A stretch of 64,000 bases of DNA, taken from the NCBI RefSeq assembly GCF_008298035.1, contig NZ_CP042910.1, positions 1,136,001-1,200,000 of the forward strand. The letters run 5' to 3'. The position numbers were made by a program, and so were the translations under genes. The stretch comes from Gimesia maris (lineage in GTDB: Bacteria; Planctomycetota; Planctomycetia; Planctomycetales; Planctomycetaceae). Positions within the stretch are counted from its first letter, which is position 1, and the number at the start of each line of letters is the position of its first letter. A model generated the notes under the pieces. The model had not been told where the DNA came from. It worked only from the letters and a program-made list of their open reading frames with translations, and did not search any database. Shown here in pieces: positions 33,827 to 41,991 of the stretch.

Positions 33827-34246
33827 CTAAGTGATACTTTTCAGCTGCCGATGTGAAGGCGCCACATCAGCCAGGGTTACACTGTTGAGATATTCCAGCT
33901 GAACTCGCTCAGCTTCTGCCAGAACTCCTTTCAGCTTACAGAACGGCTGGATGATGCAGACGTTTTCAGTGCCGACACATTCCAGGAGATGCAAATTTCC
34001 CTCGAAGCGCTCGATCACATCCCCCAGACGAATCTTCTCCAGGGGGACAGCCAGTTCAATGCCGCCTCCCATGCCACGCACGCTGCGAATGTATCCCAGT
34101 CGTGACAACTGATTCACGACCTTGGCAACATGATGTGAAGAAATCTGAAACAGTTCCGCTACATTGGCAACCGTGGCCCGATCATCCTGTGATGCCAGGT
34201 ACATCAGGGTCCGCAATGCATAATCGGTTTGCATGGTGAGCTGCAT
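33827..34246 (-). CDS. nsrR: Rrf2-family regulator, NsrR-like (nitric oxide sensor)
   Basis: NsrR is an iron-sulfur-cluster repressor that loses DNA binding when NO attacks the cluster. The 139 residues show the winged helix (MQTDYALRTLMYLAS, ISSHHVAKVVNQLSRLGYIRSVRG, GGIELAVP) and the cluster-binding loop LLECVGTENVCIIQPFCKLK with three cysteines spaced C-x6-C-x5-C, like E. coli and Bacillus NsrR. The C-terminus ends with LADVAPSH, resembling NsrR's TLADL. GGGA lies 7 bases upstream of ATG 34246. A near-consensus NsrR operator lies 21 bases upstream of the start (34267-34289). It heads the run of haem and PAS genes on the same strand. Confidence 0.85.
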   Translation of the reverse strand: MQLTMQTDYALRTLMYLASQDDRATVANVAELFQISSHHVAKVVNQLSRLGYIRSVRGMGGGIELAVPLEKIRLGDVIERFEGNLHLLECVGTENVCIIQPFCKLKGVLAEAERVQLEYLNSVTLADVAPSHRQLKSIT

Positions 34247-34266
34247 GGTCGAGTCCCGTATTTATA

Positions 34267-34289
34267 AACATGCATAACAAATACATCTT
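34267..34289 (-). promoter_or_regulatory. NsrR-type operator before the nsrR-like gene
   Basis: On the minus strand, half-site AAGATGTATTT (34279-34289) exactly fits the NsrR half-site AAGATGYATTT; after a 3-base gap ATGCATGTT fits the second half-site closely. A TTGGCA hexamer lies next to it. This suggests autoregulation and control of the downstream run. The remaining upstream stretch to 34717 holds no supported gene. Confidence 0.65.
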
Positions 34290-34717
34290 ATGCCAAATAT
34301 AGAGTCATTTGTCTCATTTGTCAACTAGAGAGAAACCAAAGGGAAATTTCAGTAAATGAGGATGAGAGATTTTCAATACGAGACTGTCATTTCAGAAACG
34401 TCAGCCGGAAGTCATCGGGAGATCAAAGTCAGTCAGTCACCGCTAACGGTGTTTACTTCGGCAGCTGGTTTTAGATGTTTGAACTGTCACCGCTCCTCTA
34501 TGAACTGTTTTGGACTTGTGATCAGTTGTGGACATGGTCAGAATGTGATTTATAAAAGACCGTACGTAATTAGAATACTGATTTTTATGATGGTGATGTT
34601 GAGATTTCGCCGTCAGTCTGGCGAACATACAGGGGCTGTAAACGCAGTGAATCCCCAGATTACATTCAATCAGCGCATCATTGAGTATCAACGAGAACAG
34701 GAAATCAGGCTGCGGGT

Positions 34718-37700
34718 ATGAGTGACAAAGATTTGGATACTGACGGGCAGAGTTTGAATATCGATCAGTTGATCGCTGATTTCAAAACTCGCACCGACGC
34801 TGGTGAACCGTTCCCCTTTGAGAAATTCATCGCGGCCCATCCCGAACATACCGATGAACTCACGCGGTATTTCAAGCAGTGGAAAGAGTTAGAAACTCCC
34901 CCGCATCCTGACAAAGCGGGAGCTGATAAGGCATCAACGGGAACCAGCGAGCCCGGCAAACTTTCCGAAGAAGATGCGACTGCTCACACTGTTGTCCAGG
35001 TGTCAGGTGATTCAGAATCGTCGCTCACCCAGGCTTATGATCAGTCAGGAACGGAATCAGCGACCAGTGTCGAGATCTCCGATTCCTTCGGTCGTTACGC
35101 GATTCAAAAGGTGCTCGGGCAGGGCGCGATGGGCGCAGTCTATCTTGCCAAAGATACGCAGCTGGATCGTGATGTCGCTCTGAAAATCCCCAAGTTCGGT
35201 GATGGGAACGGCGTTGATGATGAAGAACTGCTCGCACGCTTCTATCGCGAGGCCCGGGCAGCAGCAACACTGCGCAGTCCCAATATCTGTCCCGTCTACG
35301 ATGTCGGTGAAATCGACGGTCAGCACTATATCACCATGGCGTTCATTGATGGCCGACCGCTGAAGGATTACACGAAGTCGAAGAAGACTCATTCCGAAAA
35401 ACAGATTATCAGCACGATTCGCAAGCTCGCTTTAGGTTTGGCTGAAGCACACGAGATTGGTGTGATTCACCGCGATTTGAAACCCGCCAATATCATGGTC
35501 GATCTGAAAGGTGAGCCGGTCGTCATGGACTTCGGTCTCGCCCGTCGCAGTTCCAGTGATGATGTGCAGGTGACACAAAGCGGAGCGATCATCGGTACGC
35601 CAGCCTACATGGCACCCGAACAGGTGGCGGGCGACCAGTCCGCCATTGATCATCAGGCCGATATCTACGCCCTGGGCATCATCATGTATGAACTGATTAC
35701 GGGTGAGATGCCGTTCAAGGGAAACCTGATGGCGCTGCTGCAGCAAATTGCGCTCAACAATCCGACGAAGCCTTCTGAATTGCGTCCCGACATTGATCCG
35801 CGACTGGAGGCCATCTGTCTGAAAATGATGGCCGGTGACCAGGCGCAGCGTTACCAGTCAATGACGGACGTCGCGACTGATTTACAGGAAGTTCTCCGCA
35901 ACCCGGACGAAAGACACAGGCAGGCACAAGCCAAACAGAAAGGCCCGAAGCCGAAATCACTTCCTACTGCGAAAGAAGAATCGAACCCGGCTTTGATTTC
36001 GATAGACCGCTCCAAATCCTCGGCGGACAGGATGCGTACGAAGCAGAGGAAGAAGTCATCGTCGGCGGGTAAGTCGACTGCCGCTTCTAAATCAAACTCG
36101 GCCAGCCCGCCTAAGAAACTGCTGATCGCTGGCGGAATTGGGGGACTGTTGCTGTTGCTGCTGCTTGTGGTTGTTTCTTTTATCCTTCCCGGCAAACAGG
36201 CTGAGCAGACTGCCGCCTCCGATTCCGTGATCAACCCCAGTGAGAACGGTGAAAAAACGGCAACTCCTTTTTTCGCGAAATCCAACAGCGACGGTAGCAA
36301 GACTCCAGGGACTTCTGGAACGAAAGGTAAATATGCTCTCCAGTTCGATGGTTCAAGTGTGGTGATAATACCGAATACCAACTGGAGTGAACGCGATGAA
36401 TTGACCTATGAGGTTTTTGTCCAGGATTCTGATGTCAACAATCATGAGAGCGGGATGAAATATGTCCTCAATCATCATTACACATGTGCTTTCCTTCGCT
36501 GGGTCGATGGGTGGGGGTTTATGGCTAATCTGGAAGGTGAGAAAATGGTGCGTGTTTCCTCATCGAAACAACTGCCAGCACCAGGAGACTGGGTCCATTT
36601 AGCGGGAGTCATTAAGAACCGTACAGTTCAGCTGTTTGTGAACGGGGAGCCGATGGAAGCGAAACAACTCCCCGAAAAAGTCAATTCGAAAAGTGGGAAA
36701 ACAGTTCAACTGGGACCTAATTTTTCTGGAAAAATTCGCGGCGTCAAAATTTCGAAGACTGCTCGCTTTGACAAACGCTTTGATCCCCCTCAGCAGTTTT
36801 CTAACGATGCCGACACCCTTGCTCTCTATCAGTTTAATGAAGGCTTCGGCGACGTTCTGAAGGACTCCTCCGGCAACGGATATGACGGGAAGATCGAAGG
36901 AGCAAAGTGGGTGCCATTGGATCAGACCGTTGCAATCGAGAATCCCGAGAGAAATGATGCACTTGACTTCAATGGAAGAACGAGTCGAGTCGAAGTTCCT
37001 GATTTTCAACTTTCCGGCTCCCCACCGCTGACACTTGAAGGATGGCTGACTCCTTCTGAAAAATCGACATCCAATGCAATATTGTTCTATGGCGGCAAGC
37101 TAGATTCTTTAACCATTCAAGTGGGGGGGATTCGCCGCTGGGAATTTGGGGGAAGACAGGCAAGCACTGATCGGCGGGTCGAAGTTTCTGGTCCGAAGAT
37201 CAACAAGTGGGAGACACGAACGCACGTCGCAGGGCAATGGGATGGTAAATCACTGGAACTCTTCATCGACGGGAAACCAGTCAAACGGAATGACAACATC
37301 GGGAACTTCACTCCGCAGGGGATACTTGAAATCGGTGGACATGATGGCGCTCGTTTTAAAGGCAAAATCGATGAAATTCGTATCTCAAACACACTGCGTT
37401 ACAAAACAGAATTTACACCACCAGACGTGTTTACCAATGATCAACACACCCTTGCCTTATACCACTTTAATGAAGGCTCCGGCGACATCCTGAAAGATTC
37501 ATCCGGCAACGGACACGACGGGAAAATCGTCGATGCGAAGTGGGTACGAGTCAAGAACAACTCTGCGGAAAAGCCGCTTGCCGAAATGCTGACTTCCGAC
37601 GAGTATGAATGGACCGAACCGGTCAACCTGGGGCCTAACGTCAACAGCGGGGAAAACGACGTCTATCCAACCCTCTCAGAGGATGGACTCTCGCTGATAT

Positions 37701-39907
37701 TTTCCTCAAAACGCGGCAAACACGCCAATCTGTATGAGTGCCGCCGTGCGAGCATCAATGATGATTGGGGACCAGCTCAGGAATTGATCGGAATCAATCT
37801 CAGTCAACACGATCAGATTACCCCCTGGCTCAGTGCTGATGGTCTGACGCTGTTGTTCGGCAACAAGTCCCCTGGAGGGGAAAACATCAACCTCTTCCAG
37901 ACGCGGCGTGCCACGCGCGATACCCCCTGGGATACGCCGATCGACCTCGGCTCCTCCATCAATTCAGACAAAGAAGATGGAGGCGGAGCGCTGTCGCCCG
38001 ACGGACTGACAATGTACCTGGCTTCCAAGCGACCGGGCTCTCGTTTCCGCGATTTATACCGGGCCCAGCGACCTGCCCTGGATGCTCCCTGGCAGGAGCC
38101 GAAGCTTCTGGGACGAGAGATTAATCTGGCATGGGAAGAGAAGTGTCCGCAGCTGTTGCCTGATGGAATATCGTTGATGTACTTAGGCGGTAACAAAAAT
38201 GACTACCAGCTTATGCTCGCTCAGCCAGTTGCGGGCGGTAACTATGAAGTGCAAACGCTCGAGTCTCCGGTAAATAATATCTCATTCTGCCTGAGTGCCG
38301 ATGGCCAGACCATGATTTTTGACAGCAGACGTCCTGATGGTCTGGGAGGGTTGGATCTGTGGATGACCCGCCGTGTGCCGCGACGGAAGCAGGAGAAGCA
38401 AACCATACCTCCCCCAGCCGTCGTCCCAGTTGACTTGGCTGCGGCGAAGCAGCACCAGCGGACATGGGCGGACGATCTCGATCTGCCGGTTGAGAAGGAA
38501 GTCGAACTGCCCGGCGGCGAGAAGATGGCCTTCGTGCTCATTCCCCCCGGCGAATTCATGATGGGAGCGGGCGAAGAAGAAAAAACCAGATTCCTCAAAG
38601 AAGCAATTACATCGGAAGACAAATTCTCTATCAAGCGAATTCCGCTAGAAGGACCGCTGCATCGAGTCCGGATTACGCGACCATTCTATCTGGGAGCTTA
38701 CGAGGTAACGCAGTCTCAGTGGGAAGCAGTGGTCGGCACCAATCCGTCGAAGAATGCAGGCAATCCGACGCATCCTGTTGAAATGGTGAGCTGGGACGAA
38801 ACTCAGTTATTTTTCGCCAGGTTGAACAAGCAGACAACCGATCCGTCCCTGAAATTTGTTTTGCCCACGGAAGCCCAATGGGAATATGCGTGCCGCGCGG
38901 GAACAACCACCCCGTGGTATTGTGGTGATGATGATGAGAATCTGTCGCAGTTTGCGTGGCATTCCAAAAACAGCCGCTCAATAACACAGCCGACAGGGCA
39001 GCTGAAACCAAATGCGTTCGGACTGTACGATATGCACGGAAACGTGTTCGAGTGGTGTCGTGACAAGTTTCAGAGAGTGAGGGACGATTACTCCATAAAC
39101 TCAACTGTCGATGATCCAGTCGGTGTCGCTTCGGGAACTGGTCGCGTGAATCGTGGCGGAGCTTATATCCTCTCTACATCTCGCCAGCGATCAGCGCATC
39201 GCAATTTCGAACTGCAGGATCGCAGTTTTCCTATCATCGGATTCCGGGCGGCGATGACGATCAACATGGCGAAGTCGGTGAAAGTGGATCATAGTTCGAC
39301 TCAGACAATCGACCTGTTGGCTGATCTCGTGCCCACGATTTTGAATTCCAGGAATATGACATGGCAGATGCAAGACGGAATACTTATCGGTAACAGCACT
39401 GCATCCAGGAAGAGAAAAGACTGGGCCGGTGCGAAGTTTCCCCAGGAAATCAGCGGTGATTTTGACTGCGAACTTGAGTTAAAGCAATCGGGCTTCGCTC
39501 CGTTGCAATTGGATTTACCGCTGGGCGATAAGCAGGCGATCCGCCTGCATCTAGGCGGACTCGGCAGTGCACTCATGGTAATTGATGGAAAAGAAGATCG
39601 ACACGCTGCTCCAGAGCACAGCAACAAGGACGCCAGGTTGAAAAGAAATGTCTGGCAGCGCTTGACGGCGAAAGTCCGCCACCAGGGAGAAAACGTCAGC
39701 ATCGATGTTGCCCTGGACGGAGACCGCGTTGGTCTGTTCTCTGGACTTCGTTCACGGATTACGTTTCCCAAGTGGGTCAAACCCGATCCAGTCCATGTCA
39801 AGTTCGCGGGAACCGGCCATAACGAACTTCAACTGGAATTTCGCCGTGCTGTTGTCCACATCGATCCTCCTGCGGCAATAGAGATCGAGCAAACGAAGCC
39901 CAAGTAG
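34718..39907 (+). CDS. Giant membrane Ser/Thr protein kinase with LamG, PD40 and SUMF1-type domains
   Basis: The 1729 residues hold, in order: a polar N-terminus; a eukaryotic-like protein kinase (about 122-390) with LGQGAMGAVYLAKD, VALKIPK, HRDLKPANIMVD (about 250), DFGLAR (270) and APEQ; a Lys/Ser-rich linker; one transmembrane helix (about 467-492); two LamG-like concanavalin domains (about 537-730 and 745-942) each ending in a near-identical LKDSSGNG motif; PD40/TolB-like propeller repeats (about 964-1217); a SUMF1/FGE-type domain (about 1260-1515, GAYEVTQSQWEAVVG, PVEMVSWDE, DMHGNVFEWC); and a LamG/DUF1080-like end. The kinase faces the cytoplasm and about 1200 residues the periplasm. 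FGE catalytic cysteines are missing (RGGAYILSTSRQR), so it should not make formylglycine. GGTATGAG gives a weak ribosome site. Confidence 0.93.
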   Translation: MSDKDLDTDGQSLNIDQLIADFKTRTDAGEPFPFEKFIAAHPEHTDELTRYFKQWKELETPPHPDKAGADKASTGTSEPGKLSEEDATAHTVVQVSGDSESSLTQAYDQSGTESATSVEISDSFGRYAIQKVLGQGAMGAVYLAKDTQLDRDVALKIPKFGDGNGVDDEELLARFYREARAAATLRSPNICPVYDVGEIDGQHYITMAFIDGRPLKDYTKSKKTHSEKQIISTIRKLALGLAEAHEIGVIHRDLKPANIMVDLKGEPVVMDFGLARRSSSDDVQVTQSGAIIGTPAYMAPEQVAGDQSAIDHQADIYALGIIMYELITGEMPFKGNLMALLQQIALNNPTKPSELRPDIDPRLEAICLKMMAGDQAQRYQSMTDVATDLQEVLRNPDERHRQAQAKQKGPKPKSLPTAKEESNPALISIDRSKSSADRMRTKQRKKSSSAGKSTAASKSNSASPPKKLLIAGGIGGLLLLLLLVVVSFILPGKQAEQTAASDSVINPSENGEKTATPFFAKSNSDGSKTPGTSGTKGKYALQFDGSSVVIIPNTNWSERDELTYEVFVQDSDVNNHESGMKYVLNHHYTCAFLRWVDGWGFMANLEGEKMVRVSSSKQLPAPGDWVHLAGVIKNRTVQLFVNGEPMEAKQLPEKVNSKSGKTVQLGPNFSGKIRGVKISKTARFDKRFDPPQQFSNDADTLALYQFNEGFGDVLKDSSGNGYDGKIEGAKWVPLDQTVAIENPERNDALDFNGRTSRVEVPDFQLSGSPPLTLEGWLTPSEKSTSNAILFYGGKLDSLTIQVGGIRRWEFGGRQASTDRRVEVSGPKINKWETRTHVAGQWDGKSLELFIDGKPVKRNDNIGNFTPQGILEIGGHDGARFKGKIDEIRISNTLRYKTEFTPPDVFTNDQHTLALYHFNEGSGDILKDSSGNGHDGKIVDAKWVRVKNNSAEKPLAEMLTSDEYEWTEPVNLGPNVNSGENDVYPTLSEDGLSLIFSSKRGKHANLYECRRASINDDWGPAQELIGINLSQHDQITPWLSADGLTLLFGNKSPGGENINLFQTRRATRDTPWDTPIDLGSSINSDKEDGGGALSPDGLTMYLASKRPGSRFRDLYRAQRPALDAPWQEPKLLGREINLAWEEKCPQLLPDGISLMYLGGNKNDYQLMLAQPVAGGNYEVQTLESPVNNISFCLSADGQTMIFDSRRPDGLGGLDLWMTRRVPRRKQEKQTIPPPAVVPVDLAAAKQHQRTWADDLDLPVEKEVELPGGEKMAFVLIPPGEFMMGAGEEEKTRFLKEAITSEDKFSIKRIPLEGPLHRVRITRPFYLGAYEVTQSQWEAVVGTNPSKNAGNPTHPVEMVSWDETQLFFARLNKQTTDPSLKFVLPTEAQWEYACRAGTTTPWYCGDDDENLSQFAWHSKNSRSITQPTGQLKPNAFGLYDMHGNVFEWCRDKFQRVRDDYSINSTVDDPVGVASGTGRVNRGGAYILSTSRQRSAHRNFELQDRSFPIIGFRAAMTINMAKSVKVDHSSTQTIDLLADLVPTILNSRNMTWQMQDGILIGNSTASRKRKDWAGAKFPQEISGDFDCELELKQSGFAPLQLDLPLGDKQAIRLHLGGLGSALMVIDGKEDRHAAPEHSNKDARLKRNVWQRLTAKVRHQGENVSIDVALDGDRVGLFSGLRSRITFPKWVKPDPVHVKFAGTGHNELQLEFRRAVVHIDPPAAIEIEQTKPK

Positions 39908-39936
39908 ACGCTGTCATTCGCTGCCGGGGAGGCTCT

Positions 39937-41427
39937 TCACTCAAACGTCAGCGTTGCCTTGTCAATCATCGGCTTCGACTTATTGGCGGTCGTGTCTTTC
40001 AGTTTCAGTTCAAAACCGAAGCCATATCCGGCGGGCAGATCTTTCAGGTTGAGTTTTGCGGGAGTGCGTTTGACGTGCTTCGAGAGATCGGGCGTGTCTT
40101 CGTAAGTCTCTTGGACTTCGTTCCAGTCGGACCACTGGTTGAGTTTGCCGTCGTTGTTGCTATCGACGCCCACGCGGACTTTGACCTGTTCCACCCAGGG
40201 ACCGGGGCTGACATAGTCGGTCTGCTGCTGCGTGAACAGGTAGAAACGACCTTCGGCGAAGCCGATGTCGGGGTCCGGGTGTCCCTCGCCGATCTTGTCG
40301 CACCAGGAGTAAGGTCCGTCGATGTTCGGACTCGTGAACCAGCCGACACTCATGTGGCCGCCACCGGCAGGATCGTAGTCGCCGAACAGGTAGTATTGAG
40401 AGCCGACACAGATCGGGGCCCAGTCGCCGTAGGCTTCCTGTTCGGGTTCATGGACGTTGTACTTGCCGATGTTGGTTTTCCAGTCCGGATGCTGCAACCA
40501 GTGCGGGTGTTTGTATTCAGCGATCTTGCCGGTATCTTGCGTGCGGTTGTCGACCGGGGGTGCGAGGAACTTCCAGTCTTTAACGCCATCCTCGCTGACA
40601 GCATGCGCGGCGAGGGGGGAATCCCAGGAGCGTTTGCTGGCATTGATGGGGCTCCAGTCTTCGAGGATCACATGAAAGCGCCCTTCTTTGTCACGAATAA
40701 ACCCGGCGTCGGAACCGTGTGAAGGATCTTTGACTGCCAGCCCCATGTTTTTGCCGGGTTTGCCGTCGGTGAGATCTTCGTCGATGTAGACGTGCGGGTC
40801 CTGGTCATTGGGGTAGTCGTAATAGATGTAGACTTTGCCGTCTTTATACTCGGCACTCGTCACCCAGCGGGAAAAGTCTTCGGTGACCGGGCCGTGATGC
40901 ACCCAATTGACCATATCGCGACTCTGCCAGCCATGATATCCGCCGAGCCCCTTTTCCAGTCCGCCGGGCGCATCGAACTGATGTTTCCAGGGAGTCGTTT
41001 GAAGTTTCACATCAAAACCGTCGAGCGTCGCAGGCTCTGCTTTGAAGCCTTTCTTTTTCTTAACGCCGCCATAACGTCCGAAGACCCAGTAATTATTCGG
41101 ACCGATCGCCAGAAAGACGGGGGCGTCCTGCAGATTGACCGGACCGAGATTGGCAACCGGTTCCCAGTTCTGCCAGATCGGTGACTGTTCGATGATGATC
41201 GATTTCGCCTTCTGTTTGTGGTCAAAGCGTTTGACCTTGCTGGTGAAGCTGGCTGTCTTGTCAGTGGGGATCGCAGTGCCTTCTTTGAAATCGATGTTGT
41301 CTTTTCCGGCTGCGGCAGCCTGCCATTCTTTCTGGGAATCAGTGACCCAGTCATCGGCTGCGAAAGATGATGTGGTGGCGAAAGTAACAGACAAAATCAA
41401 GAGGAAGCATGCTCTCATCATATTCAT
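39937..41427 (-). CDS. Secreted five-bladed beta-propeller, glycoside hydrolase-like
   Basis: The 496-residue protein has a signal peptide (cut near residue 24, SFA). The body looks like a GH43/GH32-type five-bladed propeller: NYWVFGRYGG, GYHGWQSRDMVNWVHHG, KVYIYYDYPNDQDPHVY, HGSDAGFIRDKEGRFHVILED, YLFGDYDPAGGGHMSVGW and FAEGRFYLFTQQ. The three catalytic acidic residues cannot be fixed by eye, so activity is unproven; similar planctomycete proteins are annotated only as glycosyl hydrolase-like. The C-terminal 90 residues form a beta-rich domain with KVRVGVDSNNDGKLNQW, which resembles a calcium loop. It is convergent with the kinase gene (29 bases). Confidence 0.8.
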   Translation of the reverse strand: MNMMRACFLLILSVTFATTSSFAADDWVTDSQKEWQAAAAGKDNIDFKEGTAIPTDKTASFTSKVKRFDHKQKAKSIIIEQSPIWQNWEPVANLGPVNLQDAPVFLAIGPNNYWVFGRYGGVKKKKGFKAEPATLDGFDVKLQTTPWKHQFDAPGGLEKGLGGYHGWQSRDMVNWVHHGPVTEDFSRWVTSAEYKDGKVYIYYDYPNDQDPHVYIDEDLTDGKPGKNMGLAVKDPSHGSDAGFIRDKEGRFHVILEDWSPINASKRSWDSPLAAHAVSEDGVKDWKFLAPPVDNRTQDTGKIAEYKHPHWLQHPDWKTNIGKYNVHEPEQEAYGDWAPICVGSQYYLFGDYDPAGGGHMSVGWFTSPNIDGPYSWCDKIGEGHPDPDIGFAEGRFYLFTQQQTDYVSPGPWVEQVKVRVGVDSNNDGKLNQWSDWNEVQETYEDTPDLSKHVKRTPAKLNLKDLPAGYGFGFELKLKDTTANKSKPMIDKATLTFE

Positions 41428-41632
41428 CAGTATGGTTTCCCGGCGGCGTTGAGGGCTTTGAATGACGGATTGAGGTCACTCTTCAGGTTAGCCTGACCAC
41501 GGGTAGATTGCAACTTGTGCTGCGCTCACACGCCCGTTTGTTGTTGTGATGACACAATGCACGGGTTAGAATCACGAGAGAGTTGTGCAGGAGAAACAGG
41601 TTCAGGTCTACTTTTCAAAAAGCAGAAATGCG

Positions 41633-41938
41633 ATGGATGATACCTCACCAGATGCTGCGAAAGACGAGAGTACGACGGCTACTGATGAAATCTGGTTGAC
41701 CAGGATCAGGTGGTTTCTGGCAGGTGCAATGCTGGGGGCTTCCATTCCCGTCATGCTGGGTGTCTATCTGATTCAGCAGTTTTCCGCTTACACGGCAACC
41801 TTACCTCCCGGTACCGCCGTATGTGGTATGCCAATGCTGATCCCCATAGCCCTGTTCGTGTTTGTGGCTCCGATCATGGGACTCATTGGTGGTGGTACAG
41901 GCCTGCTGCTCGTTGTGATCGAACAACGGACGAGCTAG
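41633..41938 (+). CDS. Small two-helix membrane protein, unknown
   Basis: From ATG 41633 the product has 101 residues. It has a polar acidic N-terminus (DDTSPDAAKDEST), a helix at about 30-52 (WFLAGAMLGASIPVMLGVYLI), a short Pro/Cys-rich loop, and a second helix (LIPIALFVFVAPIMGLIGGGTG), and ends in VIEQRTS. A GTG at 41585 is an in-frame alternative. No family is recognised. It precedes the sulfatase gene by 53 bases and may be co-transcribed. Confidence 0.6.
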   Translation: MDDTSPDAAKDESTTATDEIWLTRIRWFLAGAMLGASIPVMLGVYLIQQFSAYTATLPPGTAVCGMPMLIPIALFVFVAPIMGLIGGGTGLLLVVIEQRTS

Positions 41939-41991
41939 AATTTAAGACACCATTCTATTCGTGAACGAGACTCATCAAAGAGGTTTCTGCC

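Noticed and set aside
34356..34721. 121-codon plus-strand frame overlapping the kinase start by 4 bases
   Set aside because: Sequence is not protein-like, has no ribosome site and no family resemblance; the ATGA-type overlap alone is weak evidence.
38500..39265. Active formylglycine-generating enzyme for the nearby sulfatases
   Set aside because: The SUMF1-type domain lacks both catalytic cysteines, so a separate maturase must act on the sulfatases.
40075..40722. 215-codon frame antisense to the glycosidase-like gene
   Set aside because: Mirror frame of a well-supported gene, rich in Val and Asp as expected from antisense reading. The same applies to 56619-57530 and 63014-63646.
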